A stretch of DNA of 64,000 bases. It comes from Kryptolebias marmoratus (lineage: Eukaryota > Chordata > Actinopteri > Cyprinodontiformes > Rivulidae). The notes below the pieces were generated by a model. The model was not told the DNA's origin, ran no database searches, and was given only the letters and a program-made list of their open reading frames with translations. Both the position numbers and the translations under genes were made by a program. The stretch lies in NCBI RefSeq assembly GCF_001649575.2, contig NC_051449.1, forward strand, positions 18,288,690-18,352,689, given 5' to 3'. Of the stretch, positions 18,570 through 30,700 are shown in pieces; the stretch's first letter is position 1, and each line of letters begins with the position of its first letter.

Positions 18570-19886
18570 TTGGAAGAGATAACTTTTTAATGGGTCCACT
18601 TATCATTGTAAAATATTAACCAGAATGTTACTTGTTCGTTTGCTGGTGTGGTGTTTGTGATTCAGATTTACCGCTGAACTATTGGAGAAATAAAATGCAG
18701 ACCGATGTGGTACTTCTTGCTTGCTTGCGAGAGTTTTTAGGAAATATATTTTAAATCAAAGTCCTGTCAGCAGCACAGTGAGTTCGTGTCAGCAGGGAAT
18801 TATTTGGTGTATATGGGAAAACAAGCTGTTCTGCATGATGAAGCTGCTTCATGAATATAAGACCGGTATGGATGGCCCAGGAGACGGGTGAGGATATTAA
18901 ATTCTCTAAATTTTATAAATTTTATGTTTAGGACTTCAGAGAAAGGAGGTTAAAGTGTTTTGATAGGATTATGGCTATGATTAAGTTTGACATTTTATTT
19001 GAAATCTGTGAAAAGGGTTAAATGGTTGATGACTGAAATTGTGTAAGCAGTCTATATGTGACATAATTAAAAAGGATCTGTATATATGTCATGTACAATA
19101 AATACAGAACATCAGAACGGGGTATTTCCACTGACTGCTTTGTTGGAGAATCTGATGATGTTGAAAACATACTGGAAACTGAGTCATTCCAAAGTCTGCA
19201 GCCAATTCTTTTGCAAGAGTCTCTCTGTTTATTCATAAAACCATAGTGGGAAACTACTTGTGAGTTGAGTGTGACACTGGTTCACCAAACCTGGATTTCT
19301 CCTGTTTGCAATGTGGAAGGGGCATCCATTTACAAAAAGGGTCAAATATGTTTTCACAAATGGTGAGTCCTTTAAATCTGGTTGGGGTGAGCAGACTATT
19401 GAGAAAAGTGAGACAGTCGTGGGGTTCACATTCACCTGGATATGAGGAGCAATAAGACTGGGTTTAGGCACATTGTACTGCTTCACTTGGACATTTGGCA
19501 TGCCAAAAAGTGTACTGTAGCATATTCAGAGAACTCTAACGGAGACAAACAGATGGGAAAAACTTGCAGTGAACTCAAAAATTTCTTAACCAGAATTTTA
19601 CAATACATTTAATAATACATTCGCAAAGGCTTACTGTTACAGGTTTAAAAACATCAATTTGATTTGTTTTTTAAATTTATAGGCCTGTCTAGTAGTTCAG
19701 CAGCACATGAATCACCAGATCCCCCACACCCCACCCCCCATGTTAACCATTGCAAAAGAAACCTTAGATTTGGACTTGAAGTTGGGCTTTTTACATATTC
19801 AGTTACTGATTGCAGTAAGACCGTTAAATATTGATTTTTATCTAAACTATAACAAGACTGCAAGAGTTAGCTTCACCTGTGCAAAG
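18570..19886 (+). other. Copy A 3' UTR and intergenic region to copy B
   Basis: The AATAAA at 18689-18694, 120 bases after the copy A stop, is the probable poly(A) signal. Beyond it I see no transporter exon. Two short minus-strand ORFs at 19018-19236 and 19229-19501 lie in different frames, lack a family I recognise and are not supported as a gene. The final about 100 bases (around TACTGATTGCAGTAAGACCG) are related to the upstream block of copy A. Confidence 0.5.
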
Positions 19887-22800
19887 ATGGTGGAGTTTGG
19901 AGAAATTCTCAGGACCATCGGAGACTTTGGTTTCTTCCAAAAGCTTATTATTCTTGGGTTAACTTTTCCAAATTTTATTATGCCAGTTTTATTCTCCAGC
20001 TTTCTTTTTATCGAGTCTGATCCAGAGCGGCACTGTAACACAGACTGGATCCTCCAGGCTGCTCCCAATCTGACTACAGAGGAGCAGCTGAACCTCACTC
20101 TGCCCCGGGAGAAGGATGGGACCTTCAGCAGGTGTCAGATGTTTGTTCCCGTGGACTGGGACATTGGTACCATCAGGAAGTACGGACTGAATGAAACCAC
20201 AGGGTGCACGAATAGATGGGTGTACGGCAACATGCTGTATGAGGCCACTATAGTCACTGATGTAAGTGTGATGTGTAACTTAACTCAGTTTTTTTCTTAG
20301 ATACCACGTCTTGATTAACCTGCTGATATTTATCTGTGTTATTTTGCAGTTTGATCTTCTCTGTGAAAAATCTAATTTGGCTGAAGTTACTCAAACAATC
20401 TTCATGTGTGGTTTGCTTGCCGGTTCATTTTTCTTTGGACCAATAGCTGATTTGTAAGTGCCTTGTCAAATGAAAAATACATTTACTTATTAGAAATGCA
20501 TAGAAATAAAAACTCCAAACCAATCACACAACTGCCTCACTGTCCAAACTTGTAGGTATGGCCGCAGGAGAAGCACCCAGCTACCAGTTGTTCTCTTGTT
20601 AATATTTGTCATAGTTGCTGGTGTGTCCCCAAATTTTGAATCTTACATTGCATCACAGTTCATTGTGGGAGCTGCACTTGGAGGGTACAGGATCAACTCT
20701 GTTGTGTTAGGTATGCCTTCTGTTCAGGGCATATGTCCAAAATAGGCTTTCTTTTTCAAAAAGTTATTTTGACAGATTTTATCTTTTAATAGAGAAAAAA
20801 TGTAATGTTTAGCATAGATTAATTGGTTAATTTCTGTCTGCAGCCACAGAGTGGATTGGGATCACGAAAAGGTCCCTTGCCTCCTGTTTGAGCCAGTGGT
20901 TTGGATGTCTTGGACAGTGTGCCATGGCTGGTTTGGGATATGTCATACGTGATTGGAGAAAATCTCAGTACGTCATGGCAGGAGTACAAGCCTTGGTGTT
21001 TTTGTATATCTGGTAAGTGTTGTAAGGAAAGCCAACTTTCTTTCCATTTATAAACTATTAACAATGCTGTGTTTGGACATTAACACTGAACTATTACAGC
21101 CTGGTCAAAACTGGTTTAACCATGTGAATCTGTTAAATTGTCTTATAACTGACCTTTTGAATTGGCATCTTTTTAAGGTGGATTCCTGAATCTGCAAGGT
21201 GGCTGTTGGGACAGGGAAAAACCGATGAGGCAAAGAAACTGATAAGAAAAGTTGCAGCAATCAATAAAAAGGAGATACCAGAGAACCTGCTGGACAAGGT
21301 TAATCAGACTCTGCTGTACCATAATATATCAAAATAGGCTTAAATTTTTTTTACAGCCATGTCTTTCATTAAGCATGGGAAAGGTTTGTATAACATGACT
21401 GTAAGTGTCTAATGTTGCTAAAACAACATTAGACAACAAGTGATCTCAGTGTTTTGGAGTCTAATCTTTCTATAGATAGAGCACACCTTCTGTTTTCTTT
21501 TTTAAAGAAAAGTCTGCTCGTCCAAAGCTTTCCTGACCTTCAGACATTACCGGTATTGTACAGGTGTATCAACAAAGGCAGTCCAACAATATTCACAGCT
21601 TTGAGGAAACCAGGCCTAATCACATCCACCCCCAAGCTTTGCCACTGCATATTTAACTACCTCCACGAGTTCAGCTCTGGTGATAGGCCTCTCATAGCCC
21701 TCTAAGTCTCAATCTGCAACTATCCAAGCTGTGATCCACTTGGCCTGCCAATACCTGTTAGCTACTTACAGAGTTCCACAAGCTAACCAAGCGCTGTAGT
21801 ACCTTTTCACTGAACAGCTCCCTTCACATTGAGTGTCCACAAGAAGTTTCTGGGATTTCTGCCACAGCAAACACTAGTCACTTCTGTGCAGCTGCATAAG
21901 AAATGGAGGCCCAGAACACAGCCCATTCTGATTCAATGTATCATGCTTCACTGGGGATACTGGAAAAGCTCTGCCAGAGGTGGGAGATAAACATGTCTTG
22001 GATTGGGACCTCTACCAGACATTCCCAGCACACTCTCATTAAATGCTTGGACAAACTGGATCTGTCTGGCATCTTCCCCTACCAGGGGGATGGTGCCAAA
22101 TGCAGTTATTGACATCCCCATAATTCAACATGTTTGTTTTGACAAACCATGGCACCACAGAAATTAAGCAGCACCACTCTGGTTCAGCTCAGGTAGATCA
22201 TTCTACCCAATAAGGCCTTTTAGATCACACTGGGCATTGAAGTCCCCCATTAAGATATTTGAGTCCTCTGATAAAGCTCCTTTCAGCATTCCAACCAAGG
22301 ACTCAAAAAAGGCTGAGTACTCTAAACTGCTTCTAGGAGAAGGTGCATTTCTCCCACCCAAAGGTGAAGGGAAACCACCCTCGTCCCAAGAGGAAAACGC
22401 CAACATTTGGTCTTCAGGAAGGGGAGGTAAAGAAACCCCAACCCTCCTTGCTGCTCCTTACCCACTACAAACTCCAGAGTAGGTTAGTGTCTATCCTTTT
22501 TCTCTTTCTCTCTCTCCCATGTCACAAAAGTCAGTTTCAGCAACCGTGGATTGAATCGCCAAGGCCTCCATCTCCAACTGCTGCCCAATCCACAATGCAT
22601 CATTCTTGTGGGGTCCCTCCTGTAGATGGTGGTCCACAGAAAGGTATTTTATAGTTTGCTCAGGCTCTACCTGCCCAGACCTTAACGGTAAGGGTCCATC
22701 CACCAGGCTCTCACTAACAAGCCTCCCTAGGCCTGGCTTCAGGGTGAGCCTTGGTGTCACTAGTCAGGGCGAGGTATTGTTCATTAGTCATCTAGTCATC

Positions 22801-24960
22801 ATAAGGGTTGTTGAATCACGCTTTGTCTGGCTCCTCACCCAGAATCAACTTGCCATGAGAAGACCCTACCAGGTGCAAACTGCTCCCCACAACATTACAT
22901 CAGGGTCCTTGTGACACACAAACATCCCTATCACAATAAGGTGGCAATTAATTGGTAACTCTAATTTGTTCCTAGGTGTGAGTGAGAGTGTGAATGGTTG
23001 TTTGTCTCGTTTGTGTCTTTGTGTCCCTGTGATGAACTTGCAACCTGTTCCCCCACCTCCTGCACAGTGACTGCTGGAAATAGCTGTCTCGCAACACGGA
23101 AAGAAGAAGAGGGTAAAGAAAATGGATTGATGGATGGACTTGGGCTTTTTTTAATTTAATGGTTGTTGGTAAAATACTTAGGTTAATCTGTAAAATGTAA
23201 TTAATGAATCATAGTAAAATTTGCAACTTCTCTTTACAATATACTTTTGTCCATCAGGTAAATGCGGAACAAAAGGTCCAAGCTGGAGGAATCAAAGTAA
23301 TTTTTACCTCAGCAGTTCTGATTAAAAACTTGTTCATTATATCCTTTGCCTGGTGAGTGAAGCATCTTGAATGTACGTTTTTACGTTTTGATACGCTTCA
23401 ACAATTTTTTTTGTTCTGAATGTTAAGGTTTGCAGTTAACCTGGGCTACTTCTGTGTTGTCCTGAATGTGGGAAAGTTTGGTCTGAGCATCTTCCTGGTT
23501 CAGTTTCTCTTTGGGATCTCTGAGGTACCTGCACACCTCCTCTGTATCTGGGCTCTGGAGTTTTTGGGGAGGAAAAAGTCCCTGATATCAACACTTCTGC
23601 TTGGTGGATTTATTTGCCTCTTAACTCTGGCTTTTCCTCAAGGTAAATACTGAACACATAAAGGCCACAGGAATAAACATTTTTTATACTGTGAACAATT
23701 AACTGTGTTTCTTTTATATCTAAATTTCAGACAGCGCTGTTGTTATCACAGTCCTTGTAACTACAGGGAAGTTCTTTTTGAACTGGGCCGGGTCAGTGTG
23801 TATGGTCTACATTCAGGAGTTGTTCCCCACCACTGCCAGGTGTGTAAAATAAAGATATTGAAAATATAAAATATTTTAACACAACATTCTGTCTTTTTGG
23901 TGTATATTTGAAAGTAAATTCTGTGCTCTTTTGGTCAGACAAACTGCTGTTGGCCTGGGCTCTGCAGCCTTTAGGCTTGCAGGGTTGCTGGCTACGTTGC
24001 TCAACATGCTGGCTGTGTACCATCGCTCTATACCCATCATTGTCTTTAGCAGCCTGGCTGTGCTCGCTGGAGCTCTTGTCTTCCTACTTCCTGAAACCAC
24101 CAGTCAAGAGCTTCCTGATTCAACAAGCAATGCCAAAGTTATTGGGTAAGCAAATGTTAAACACTGCACTTGGCTTTTATTTGGAGTCAACACAGTAAAA
24201 AGAGTCCAACAACAGTTTTGTGAACAAATGCTTTTTAATTAACTTATCTTGAGCAAAATGAGAATCAGGTTTTGTCAGCTGACATTCTTTTAAAAGAAGT
24301 TGTAATAAAATAGAGCATCAACTTTGAAGTGCTTTAAAAATAAGCACAAAAAATGTAATGGGCTACTTTTTAGTTTTCAGACTTATTTTGCTTTGTGAAA
24401 AAGAAACATGTGAGATCAGCTTTTTTGTATTTTTGGCCATAATATAAAAGACAGTGTATGTGAACAAAAGAATCAGAGATCCATGGATGGATGGAGCAGC
24501 CACAAGTACCAGAAATATCTCATGATGATGCATTTTATTTTCTAATTGAGGCATGATATTACCTGTCTACAATTTATTTTAGAAGATTTAGTTCAGACTC
24601 ATCAACAAATTGTATCTTTTGCTAGCAGAGATCAGAATCTTGTACGTCTGTCTAAATCCTAAAGTCTTCACAAAGTAACATTAGTGCTTTTAACTATGCT
24701 GCCAACCAGACAGCATAGTTGTCTGGTTTTACACAGCATCTGATATTTATAATTTTTTAAATCTTTTTTATTCTTTTAAAAAAGCTAAATAACAACACAG
24801 CCAATCACCTTCTGTCACCAGGAATTTTTTCTTTTTGATATTGTTGTCGGAGGCATTTAGCATCATTGTTATCATTTGTTTCCACAGGAATATGACGAGC
24901 AAGACGGCTGGAAGTGATTTATACGTGGCTGAAAACAACAAAAAATCCACCAAACTCTAG
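19887..24960 (+). CDS. SLC22A13-like organic ion transporter, copy B
   Basis: Near-twin of copy A with the same ten-exon layout: 19887-20261, 20350-20453, 20556-20710, 20844-21012, 21178-21298, 23258-23352, 23428-23642, 23731-23839, 23939-24145, 24888-24960; 540 residues, stop TAG. Start is the ATG of GCAAAGATGGTGGAG, aligned with copy A. Family marks are as in copy A: exon-1 extracellular loop with NLT sites and spaced Cys, [35 protein letters not shown]. Most of exon 1 through exon 7 is essentially identical to copy A, while the first 42 codons, exon 9 and the tail ([16 protein letters not shown]) differ. Intron 9 is only 742 bases and lacks the Tc1-like insertion. Probably a functional plasma-membrane transporter; substrate unknown. 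Confidence 0.9.
20013..23678 (+). repeat. 3,666-bp block duplicated at 12734-16399 (copy B partner)
   Basis: The copy B member of the nearly identical pair. It starts right after the mismatch at 20012 (C versus T at 12733) and stops at the mismatch at 23679 (A versus T at 16400). Downstream divergence is immediate: intron 7 has several substitutions within 60 bases. Confidence 0.93.
21459..22919 (-). mobile_element. Decayed non-LTR retrotransposon in intron 5 of copy B
   Basis: Identical by eye to the fragment in copy A, with the endonuclease core GDFNA on the minus strand within 22203-22406. It was inherited by duplication or conversion, not by a second insertion, since it lies at the same place relative to exons 5 and 6. 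Confidence 0.7.
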
Positions 24961-25257
24961 TTGGAACAGTGAATGTTTTTATGGGTCTTATTTCTACTGT
25001 AAGTGATTAACCAGAAATTTCTTTTTTTCTTGATGTGGTGTCTGTGATTCAGATTTAGTGAATACACTGATAAGCTTTTCTGTTTAATATGCTAAACAAA
25101 TGTTTTTTCCTTCTTCTTTTATCAAGAGCCCACGTAATAGCAGGTTATCTTTGAACTTCATATTTACAGTGCCAAAGCCCTCTTGTGTATTCTGTACCAA
25201 TTTGTGTTGATGTTTTGCAATTTGATTGATCAAAAAGTTTTGTCTACTTGTACTTTG

Positions 25258-25260
<3 letters not shown>

Positions 25261-25344
<84 letters not shown>

Positions 25345-25361
25345 GTTATTATTATTATTAT
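25261..25361. repeat. (ATT)n microsatellite
   Basis: About 33 tandem ATT units with a single interrupting GTT. It produces meaningless poly-Asn, poly-Ile and poly-Leu open frames on the two strands. Confidence 0.97.
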
Positions 25362-26608
25362 GCCACATTGATATCCAGAAGGTTCAAAATTTACAGTCCC
25401 CAGCCAGTACCAGACTTACAGACTTAAAAGTTGTTTTTAAGTGATCTGTGTTACTGAAAATAAGATTTAATAGCATGTCCTTAAAGCAAAGGTCATACTG
25501 CCACTTCACTGATACAACTGTCTGCATGTTTGCAGGGTAAACCAGTCTTCTGATCATGGTTGGTGTTCTTGTTTTGACAACAATATCAATAAACATTGTG
25601 ACAGTTTTCTCGGAGTGTACAGTATATATATTATTCTGTCTTTCTTCAGACCTTCTCATCGTCACACCCCGGGGGTGAGAATGTCTCACCTCTGGAGTTT
25701 TGCACTCCAATAAATACATAAAAACATTGAATAGTGTAATTTTCCATTCAGATTGCTGTTTGCAGTAATAATATTACATGAAATAATTAGATAAATACCC
25801 TGAAATGAGCACATACTGTAATACCACCTGCTAGTTGTGGCTGAATGATACTGAACACAATAAAGTTACACCCACTGTTCACACAGGCAGGCAAACTGGA
25901 ATTGTTGGATGAGTTTTTTTGCTGTCTCCGTTACTCCTTCAGGGGACCATTTAGTTGCACTAAAACACAATCAGGGTTTCACTTTCTCAGTGATATTGTT
26001 TTTTCAACCAGTTTGTGTGTTTACATACTAATTTAACTTTGCTATACCACCAAAAAAATTGACTCTAATGCTATAAAGTGATGTGTAATAATTAGTTTTA
26101 CACTAGTACTAGTATTTGTGGCTTTCAGTTTTTTGTTATTGTAACGAGGACACTGGTATCAAGTCTGGAGGGGAGGGGGGAACTGAATCTGCTGATCTTC
26201 TGGTGCTGTGTTCATAGTTTGTGTGCCTAATAGTTGTTTGGATATACCTGACCCAGTTTAAACAAAGTTGTCTGCCAAGTCAGCAAACTTGAGCCAGACA
26301 GATTTCATGTCTCCTGACATGTTGATGTACTTCTACTGCTGTTTTCCATTATTCCAGTTCTTCTCGATAAGCAAGTTCAGATGGAAACTTTATACAAAGG
26401 TATATTTACAAGCAAACAATGGCTGCAGGATTATTTACATCAACAAGGCTCTCATAAATCAACCAATTTCATGTCTCTGCATGGATGTATCATTTACAGT
26501 TTATTGTTTAATAACTTAAAACTAGTTTATAATAGCTTGTTGAGGTTTTGTACAATTACCAAGATACAAGTTATTTTATATATATATATATATATATAAA
26601 AACAGATA

Positions 26609-27145
26609 TACCATATTTTCCGCACTATAGGGCGTACTGGATTATAAGACGCACTGTCAATGAATGGTCCATTTTCGAACGTTTGTTATATATAAGGTGC
26701 ACCGGACTATGAGGTGCATCCTCATGCACCTCCCAATTTTTGTAACTTTGCATAGACTGCGTGTGCCGCGCTTCATTCAGAATGGACGATTTCGCTGCTC
26801 TAGCGGAGCTGGTTCGCCTGTATCAGCATTTATATGATCCCTCTATGAGAGATCACAAAGATAATCAAATGGTTCCGAACTCACGGAAGAATACTGCACC
26901 GACGTAAGCGTCTACACAGCTCACTCAGGTCCACACTCCGTGCACGGAGCCCTGCGCAACGCTACAAAGAGTGACTATAACCGAGCCTTAATGCTGCAAG
27001 CGATGCAGCTTTGTAGTTTACCAAAATTGTACTAAAACATTACGACTTTTTACATTTATAAGGTGCTCCAGATTATAAGGCGCACTGTCGTTCTTTGGGA
27101 AAATTGAAGGTTTTAAGTGCACCTTATAGTCTGGAAAATACGGTA
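26609..27145. mobile_element. Non-autonomous DNA transposon (MITE-like) with TACC-TATTTTCC ends
   Basis: The left end begins TACCATATTTTCCGCACTAT and the right end finishes TATAGTCTGGAAAATACGGTA, which are inverted copies of each other. Internal copies of the terminal wording (GGATTATAAGACGCAC near 26638; AGATTATAAGGCGCAC near 27070) repeat near both ends. Flanks are TA-rich (ATA/TATA), so the exact target-site duplication is unclear. No transposase frame is present. The type is widespread in vertebrates; I do not assign a superfamily. Confidence 0.75.
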
Positions 27146-27798
27146 TATATACAGTATATATTGTATAATGGGGAGGTTTTGATAGTTACTTTTTTCTTTA
27201 CATTAGTTTTCAGTTTTGAGCAAGTCAAAACTGGCACAAAAAATAAAAAATCTAACATGCATAAAAGAATGTAGTACAGGAAGATAATTTGAAAAGTGCT
27301 TTTTTTAGATAAAAGCAAATGAAGAAATAGCTTTTACAGCTACAGCTTTCCCAACCCTGTCATCATAATAAACAATAACTAAAGTCCATGATATTATCTA
27401 ACAGCTTTCAAGATATGACAAGCCAGCACTAAAGATAGAGCTCTGTTTATAGACTTTAAACAAGCATTGCATTACGCCTGTGTTGGAATAAACAACTTAT
27501 ACTTATCTAAGACACAGACATTCAAAGTTGTGTGTTATAGATGACTAGATCTCTTGTGCCTTATTGAAATGTACTGCAGAAGATTTAGCTCTGGCCTGAA
27601 GGTCAAAACACAATCTTTTTACAAAGAAGGTATTCAGTGAAAGTTACAGGTGGGATACATTTGGTTAAATAGTTCACCCATTGTGAAGTGCCGTCTCATC
27701 TTTCCTGAAGTGCACCGTCAGAGGTTTAAACATTAATGGGCTTTGTTTAAAGGTCACTCTCTGGCAGCATCTCTGAAGGGAAAGGCTGCACTATAAAC

Positions 27799-30700
27799 AT
27801 GGCAGACTTTGGAGAAATCTTGGAAACTATTGGAGAGTTTGGACTATTTCAGAAGACCATCCTGTTTGCTCTTTGCTTTCCAAACCTTATTTTGTCTTTT
27901 CACTTTGCCAGTGTATATTTTATCCAATCCGATCCAGAACGGCACTGTAACACAGACTGGATCCTCAGGACTGCTCTCAACCTGACCACAGAGGAGCAGC
28001 TGAACCTCACTCTGCCCCGGGAGGAGGATGGGACCTTCAGCAGGTGTCGGATGTTTGTCCCGATGGACTGGGACATTGGTACCATCAGGGAGTACGGGCT
28101 AAATGACACCACAGGATGCATGAACGGATGGGTGTACGGCAACATGCTGTATGAGTCCACTATAGTTACAGATGTAAGTGATAAATCTATCATTCATAAC
28201 ACAAATACATTTTGTTAATTTTACAAACAAGTTGGATTTTGTTCCACCTACAGTTTGATCTAGTTTGTGACCAGGCTTATCTGCTGGGAGTTGCACAAGC
28301 TGTACTGATGGCTGGAATCCTGATCGGATGTCTCTTACTTGGACCTTTTGCTGAATCGTAAGTGTTCTTTATGCAGCACTGACTTCTAAAAGTAGAGATC
28401 TCAAACTCTTGTATGGTTCATTTTCTGTTTCTTTTTGTGGGTTCATTGAATAAAAACAAATGGCTTGTGCTTTATTATTTCCTGAATGAGTTGGGTCTGT
28501 ACTGTTACTCTTAAATGTCCTCAAAACAAGTGAAAATATTTTCCTGCTGTGACAAAACTGACTGAAATGTCTGTTTTAGGTTTGGTCGGAAGCGTGCCGT
28601 TCAGATACCGGTGGTTTTGATGGTCATTTTTACTGTTACAACCGGATTGCTTCCCTCCTTTTACTTATACTTGGCATCCCTATTCATGGTGGGAATTGGC
28701 TATGGAGGCTATCGACTTAATGGTGTTATACTAGGTATGGTCATTATCTCATTTTCTTTTGTTAGATTTGGTAAACATTGCATTCGGTAGTTAAATTACA
28801 GAATAAAAAGGAGTTATTTCAAAACAACAGCAGTGGGAGATCATTTAATGCAACACCTAAAAGGTAAGATGGTGTGTAAAATGTAAAATAAAAACAGAAT
28901 GCAGTGGTTTACAAATCATTAAAATCCTAATTAAAAGTACTGTAAAGATTGCACATTAAATGTAAAATGTATAAAATGTAACCATATTAAATATAAAAAA
29001 ACGTCAGCTTTGTTTATAAAAAACATTAAATGTTTGTGATCTTATGGTTCTCAGCAGAAGCTGCATACTGCACATGAATATTATGCATCACCATCTGGAG
29101 GTGTTTTAGATTGTGTGTGTGTGAGAGAGTGAGTGGGGTGGGTGAGGGTGGATGCCAAACAGAATTAGTAAACCTAAGCATCTAGTGAAGGCACTTTTCT
29201 AGCATTTTGAGGAAGCCAGGGGACATGAAGTCCAAACATGTTGGGTTCCAGGTCACAACTGCTTTTGTGGCTCTTATGTTGTCACAGTAACCCCCTACCC
29301 TGATGATGAATGTTTGAGGTGAAGGAAGGGTCAGGCTGAAGAAGGAGTCCTAAGGAGCTTGCTTAGCTTGTGGGTCTTTGTAAGCGTAGGTATCGGCAGG
29401 CCAAGTGAATTGTACCTCCGGCAGTTGTAGAAGCTTAAACCTGGGTGTGGGAGGACTTTGGTGAGACTATGGATCAAGGCTTTCAGTAGGCTTCAAAAAG
29501 ATTCTGGCAGTTTGTCAGATGGGTCAGGTAGGGGAAGTTGTGCTTCGTCAACACTGTTTACAGTGCAGACAGATGAGTTTTCTGACCTCAGCTTATGATA
29601 TACTCATCAGGCAATGAAAGGAAAACTTTAAAGTTCTCCTCATCACATCTCATCTCTTCCTGTTGAAGCAGAAGGCTGTAATTCTTGAAGTTTTACCGAT
29701 CAGTTGAGCTGAAATAACTCTGTGGTGGCCCCAGGAGTGTATGAGGTTCATACTAGGATCTACAAGGCCTTAGATGCTGTTAAACTATCTTGATTGGCAC
29801 ACCTATGCAACATTGTTAAGAAGATGGGGACAATGCTCTTGGACCCGTAGATCAGAGCAGTGGTCTTTCTTTTTAAAAATAGGGACTGGAGGCTCCAACT
29901 ATAATGGAATCACACTTCTCAGTTTCCCTGGGAATACTTAAGTTGCAGAGGACAGTTCGACTGATAGTCAAACCTCAAATTCAGGAGGAGCATTGCAGGG
30001 TTTGTCCTGGTTGTGTAACACCAGCTTTTTACCCTCACATGGATAATTTTCACTTTTGTTTAATACTCTCAATTATAGATTTTAAATGGTGTGTAAATCA
30101 TTGCATTGTGTAGTTTATATTTTACAGTCTCACCATCAAAATGAATTGGGGTTGTCAGAGTATTATATAAAATCCCTTAAAACTTTTTCTATTGTCTCCT
30201 AGGTGCTTGAGCTGAAGGCCATTAGACTTACTTTCTTGCTTCTTGAAAATGTTTCATTCTGTAACAAGAAATAAGGGGTGTACTACATCACTTTTGCTAC
30301 TGTTTTAAGCTCTTGTTAAAAAAGGGGCATTAAATCAAATTTACTGATCAACAATATTTAGATTACTTGATTTATTCACCCTTATTAATTATCAGATCTC
30401 AATAGCTGAGGGTTGAAGTTGTTCATTACTGGAAATTTTTAATCACAACACATTATCGATAAAAGAGACTGAATTTACATTTTAAGATTTTACTACAAAA
30501 GTCAAATAAATCAAAATAAAATCAACAAACAAACAATAAAATCATCCAACCCTTTATGATCTGAAGGAAGACCTAAGACCGTAGGTGTTAAAGGCACGAG
30601 AATTTGAACAAATAATTATGTTGATAAATAGCTCACTTTGAATTTTAGGTCAGAGGAATGTTAATAATTCTGCCAGATTGTCATTAGTTTGATGAAGGAT

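Larger units (their letters stand above)
24961..27798 (+). other. Intergenic region between copies B and C
   Basis: No transporter exon recognised. It contains an ATT microsatellite at 25261-25361, a TA-rich simple repeat at about 26579-26598, a 537-bp inverted-ended element at 26609-27145 and otherwise unassigned AT-rich DNA. AATAAA-type signals occur near 25586 and 25710, but which one ends copy B is unclear. Confidence 0.5.

Noticed and set aside
19018..19501. Two adjoining minus-strand open frames that might be one small gene
   Set aside because: They lie in different frames, have no recognisable domain and no convincing splice signals between them; could be an old repeat.
25084..25444. 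Open frames with long poly-Asn, poly-Ile or poly-Leu runs
   Set aside because: They are translations of the ATT microsatellite in different frames and strands, with no splice sites or family signal.
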